Shown here: positions 5,238-6,013 of the stretch, one piece after another | Layout: the number at the start of each line of letters is the position of its first letter | Position numbering within the stretch: position 1 is the first letter of the stretch | Assembly (NCBI GenBank): GCA_002369175.1 | Contig: DFES01000029.1 | Coordinates: 1-6,013 of the forward strand | Length of the DNA stretch: 6,013 nt | Direction: 5' to 3' | Origin: Selenomonadaceae bacterium UBA3796 | GTDB taxonomy: Bacteria > Bacillota > Negativicutes > Selenomonadales > Selenomonadaceae | Notes under the pieces: model-generated | What the model saw: the letters and a program-made list of their open reading frames with translations, nothing else | What the model was told of the DNA's origin: nothing | Database searches by the model: none | Made by a program: the position numbers and the translations under genes

Positions 5238-6013
5238 GTGAGCGAGAAACGCGATTATTATGAAGTTCTTGGTGTCGGCAGGGATGCTTCTGATGCAGAG
5301 ATCAAACGAGCCTATAAGAAGATGATCCTGAAATACCATCCCGATCGCAATCCCGATAACAAGGAAGAGGCGCGGGAGAAATCCAAGGAAATCAATGAGG
5401 CATATGATGTCCTGAAGGATCCTCAGAAAAAGGCTCAGTATGACCAGTTCGGTCATGCGGCCTTCGATGGCACCGGAGGAATGGGCAGGGGATTTGACGG
5501 CTTTGATGGTTTCGGCGGAGGTTTCGGCGGAGGCAAGGACTGGGGCGACATCTTCAATATGTTCTTCAACGGAGGAGGACATGACAGTCCGGGTCCTGAA
5601 CGGGGCAGCGACCTTCGTTATGATTTGGAGATATCCTTTGAAGAGGCTGCTTTCGGCAAGTCGGCAGAGCTTGACATTCCACGTACGGAAAACTGCCAGG
5701 CCTGTCACGGAACAGGGGCGGCGCCGGGCTCCACGCCGGAAACATGCCCGGACTGCCATGGAACAGGACAGAAGGAAGTGGCGCAGAACACGCCTTTTGG
5801 GCGGATTGTCAGCCGCCGTACCTGCGGTCGTTGCGGAGGCGCAGGAAAAATTGTCAAGAATCCCTGCAGGGAATGCCGTGGATCTGGCAAGCAGCGTGTA
5901 AGGCGCAAAATCAAGGTGAATATTCCGAAAGGCGTGGATCAGGGTTCCAGGGTTCGCGTTGCGGGTGGAGGCGAAGCCGGCAATCGCGGCGGCGAGAACG
6001 GTGATCTTTACGT
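5238..6013 (+). CDS. dnaJ: Chaperone DnaJ (Hsp40), 5' part, cut by window end
   Basis: The frame opens at GTG 5238 and is still open at the window end after 258 full codons; complete DnaJ is about 370-390 residues, so the last third is outside. Residues 1-71 are the J domain (RDYYEVLGV, HPD at 34-36, INEAYDVL, QYDQFG), which stimulates DnaK ATPase. Residues 78-100 are the Gly/Phe-rich linker. A zinc domain follows with four CxxCxGxG motifs: CQACHGTG (153-160), CPDCHGTG (170-177), CGRCGGAG (196-203) and CRECRGSG (210-217). The start of the substrate-binding beta domain is seen in IPKGVDQGSRVRVAGGGEAG. All eight zinc cysteines are present, so it is a type I DnaJ. Odd point: residue 49 is Ser, where J domains normally have Phe (F47 of E. 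coli, in KFKEI). It lies 169 bases after dnaK, behind two inverted repeats. Confidence 0.97.
   Translation, partial: MSEKRDYYEVLGVGRDASDAEIKRAYKKMILKYHPDRNPDNKEEAREKSKEINEAYDVLKDPQKKAQYDQFGHAAFDGTGGMGRGFDGFDGFGGGFGGGKDWGDIFNMFFNGGGHDSPGPERGSDLRYDLEISFEEAAFGKSAELDIPRTENCQACHGTGAAPGSTPETCPDCHGTGQKEVAQNTPFGRIVSRRTCGRCGGAGKIVKNPCRECRGSGKQRVRRKIKVNIPKGVDQGSRVRVAGGGEAGNRGGENGDLY

Noticed and set aside
5199..5759. Minus-strand frame of 186 codons opposite dnaJ
   Set aside because: It is antisense to the J domain, Gly/Phe linker and first zinc motif; no ribosome site or domain was found.
5440..5901. Plus-strand frame of 153 codons inside dnaJ in another frame
   Set aside because: It overlaps the Gly/Phe linker and zinc domain of DnaJ; the translation is Arg/Ala-rich without a domain, and dnaJ reads through intact.
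1..6013. CRISPR array, tRNA or rRNA gene, transposase, phage or defence system
   Set aside because: No regularly spaced repeats, no cloverleaf or rRNA-like sequence, and no transposase or defence domain was seen in any frame; nearly all the sequence is explained by the listed genes.

Overview
The window carries a class I heat-shock (chaperone) operon in the order hrcA-grpE-dnaK-dnaJ, all on the + strand, preceded by a small three-gene block. The organism is most likely a member of the Bacillota. The evidence is that hrcA is the first gene of the operon, a textbook CIRCE operator sits in the leader, DnaK lacks the N-terminal-lobe insertion seen in proteobacterial DnaK, and strong AGGAGG-type ribosome sites are present. 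The moderately high GC of the coding regions beside AT-rich intergenic DNA, and the style of the DnaK and HrcA proteins, lean towards Negativicutes (Selenomonas-like). That lineage assignment is inference.

Upstream block (1-1280): the 3' end of a small TSCPD-domain protein (1-183), a PHP-type phosphatase of the HisJ family starting at TTG (210-980), and a 61-residue YjfB-like protein (994-1179). The gaps are 26 and 13 bases, so co-transcription is likely. A strong factor-independent terminator (1240-1280) closes the block and separates it from the chaperone operon.

Control region (1281-1451): a 16-base direct repeat, the second copy of which supplies the -35 element of a sigma-A-type promoter (-35 at 1348, -10 at 1371, 17-base spacer). 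A perfect 9-9-9 CIRCE operator follows at 1389-1415, just downstream of the expected transcription start. HrcA, made from the first gene, is expected to bind it and repress the operon, so the circuit is autoregulatory.

Chaperone operon (1452-6013): HrcA (repressor), GrpE (nucleotide exchange factor), DnaK (Hsp70) and DnaJ (Hsp40, cut off by the window end after 258 residues). DnaJ delivers substrate and stimulates DnaK ATP hydrolysis, and GrpE releases ADP. The 68-base grpE-dnaK gap holds a small hairpin. The 168-base dnaK-dnaJ gap holds two adjacent long imperfect inverted repeats without U-tracts, which could be mobile palindromic elements or mRNA processing/attenuation structures.

I see no undescribed multi-gene system. 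The points most worth a second look are an unusual interdomain linker in DnaK (one extra residue, IALV instead of VLLL-like), the altered cysteine pattern of DnaK, a Phe-to-Ser change in the DnaJ J-domain core, and the paired palindromes between dnaK and dnaJ.
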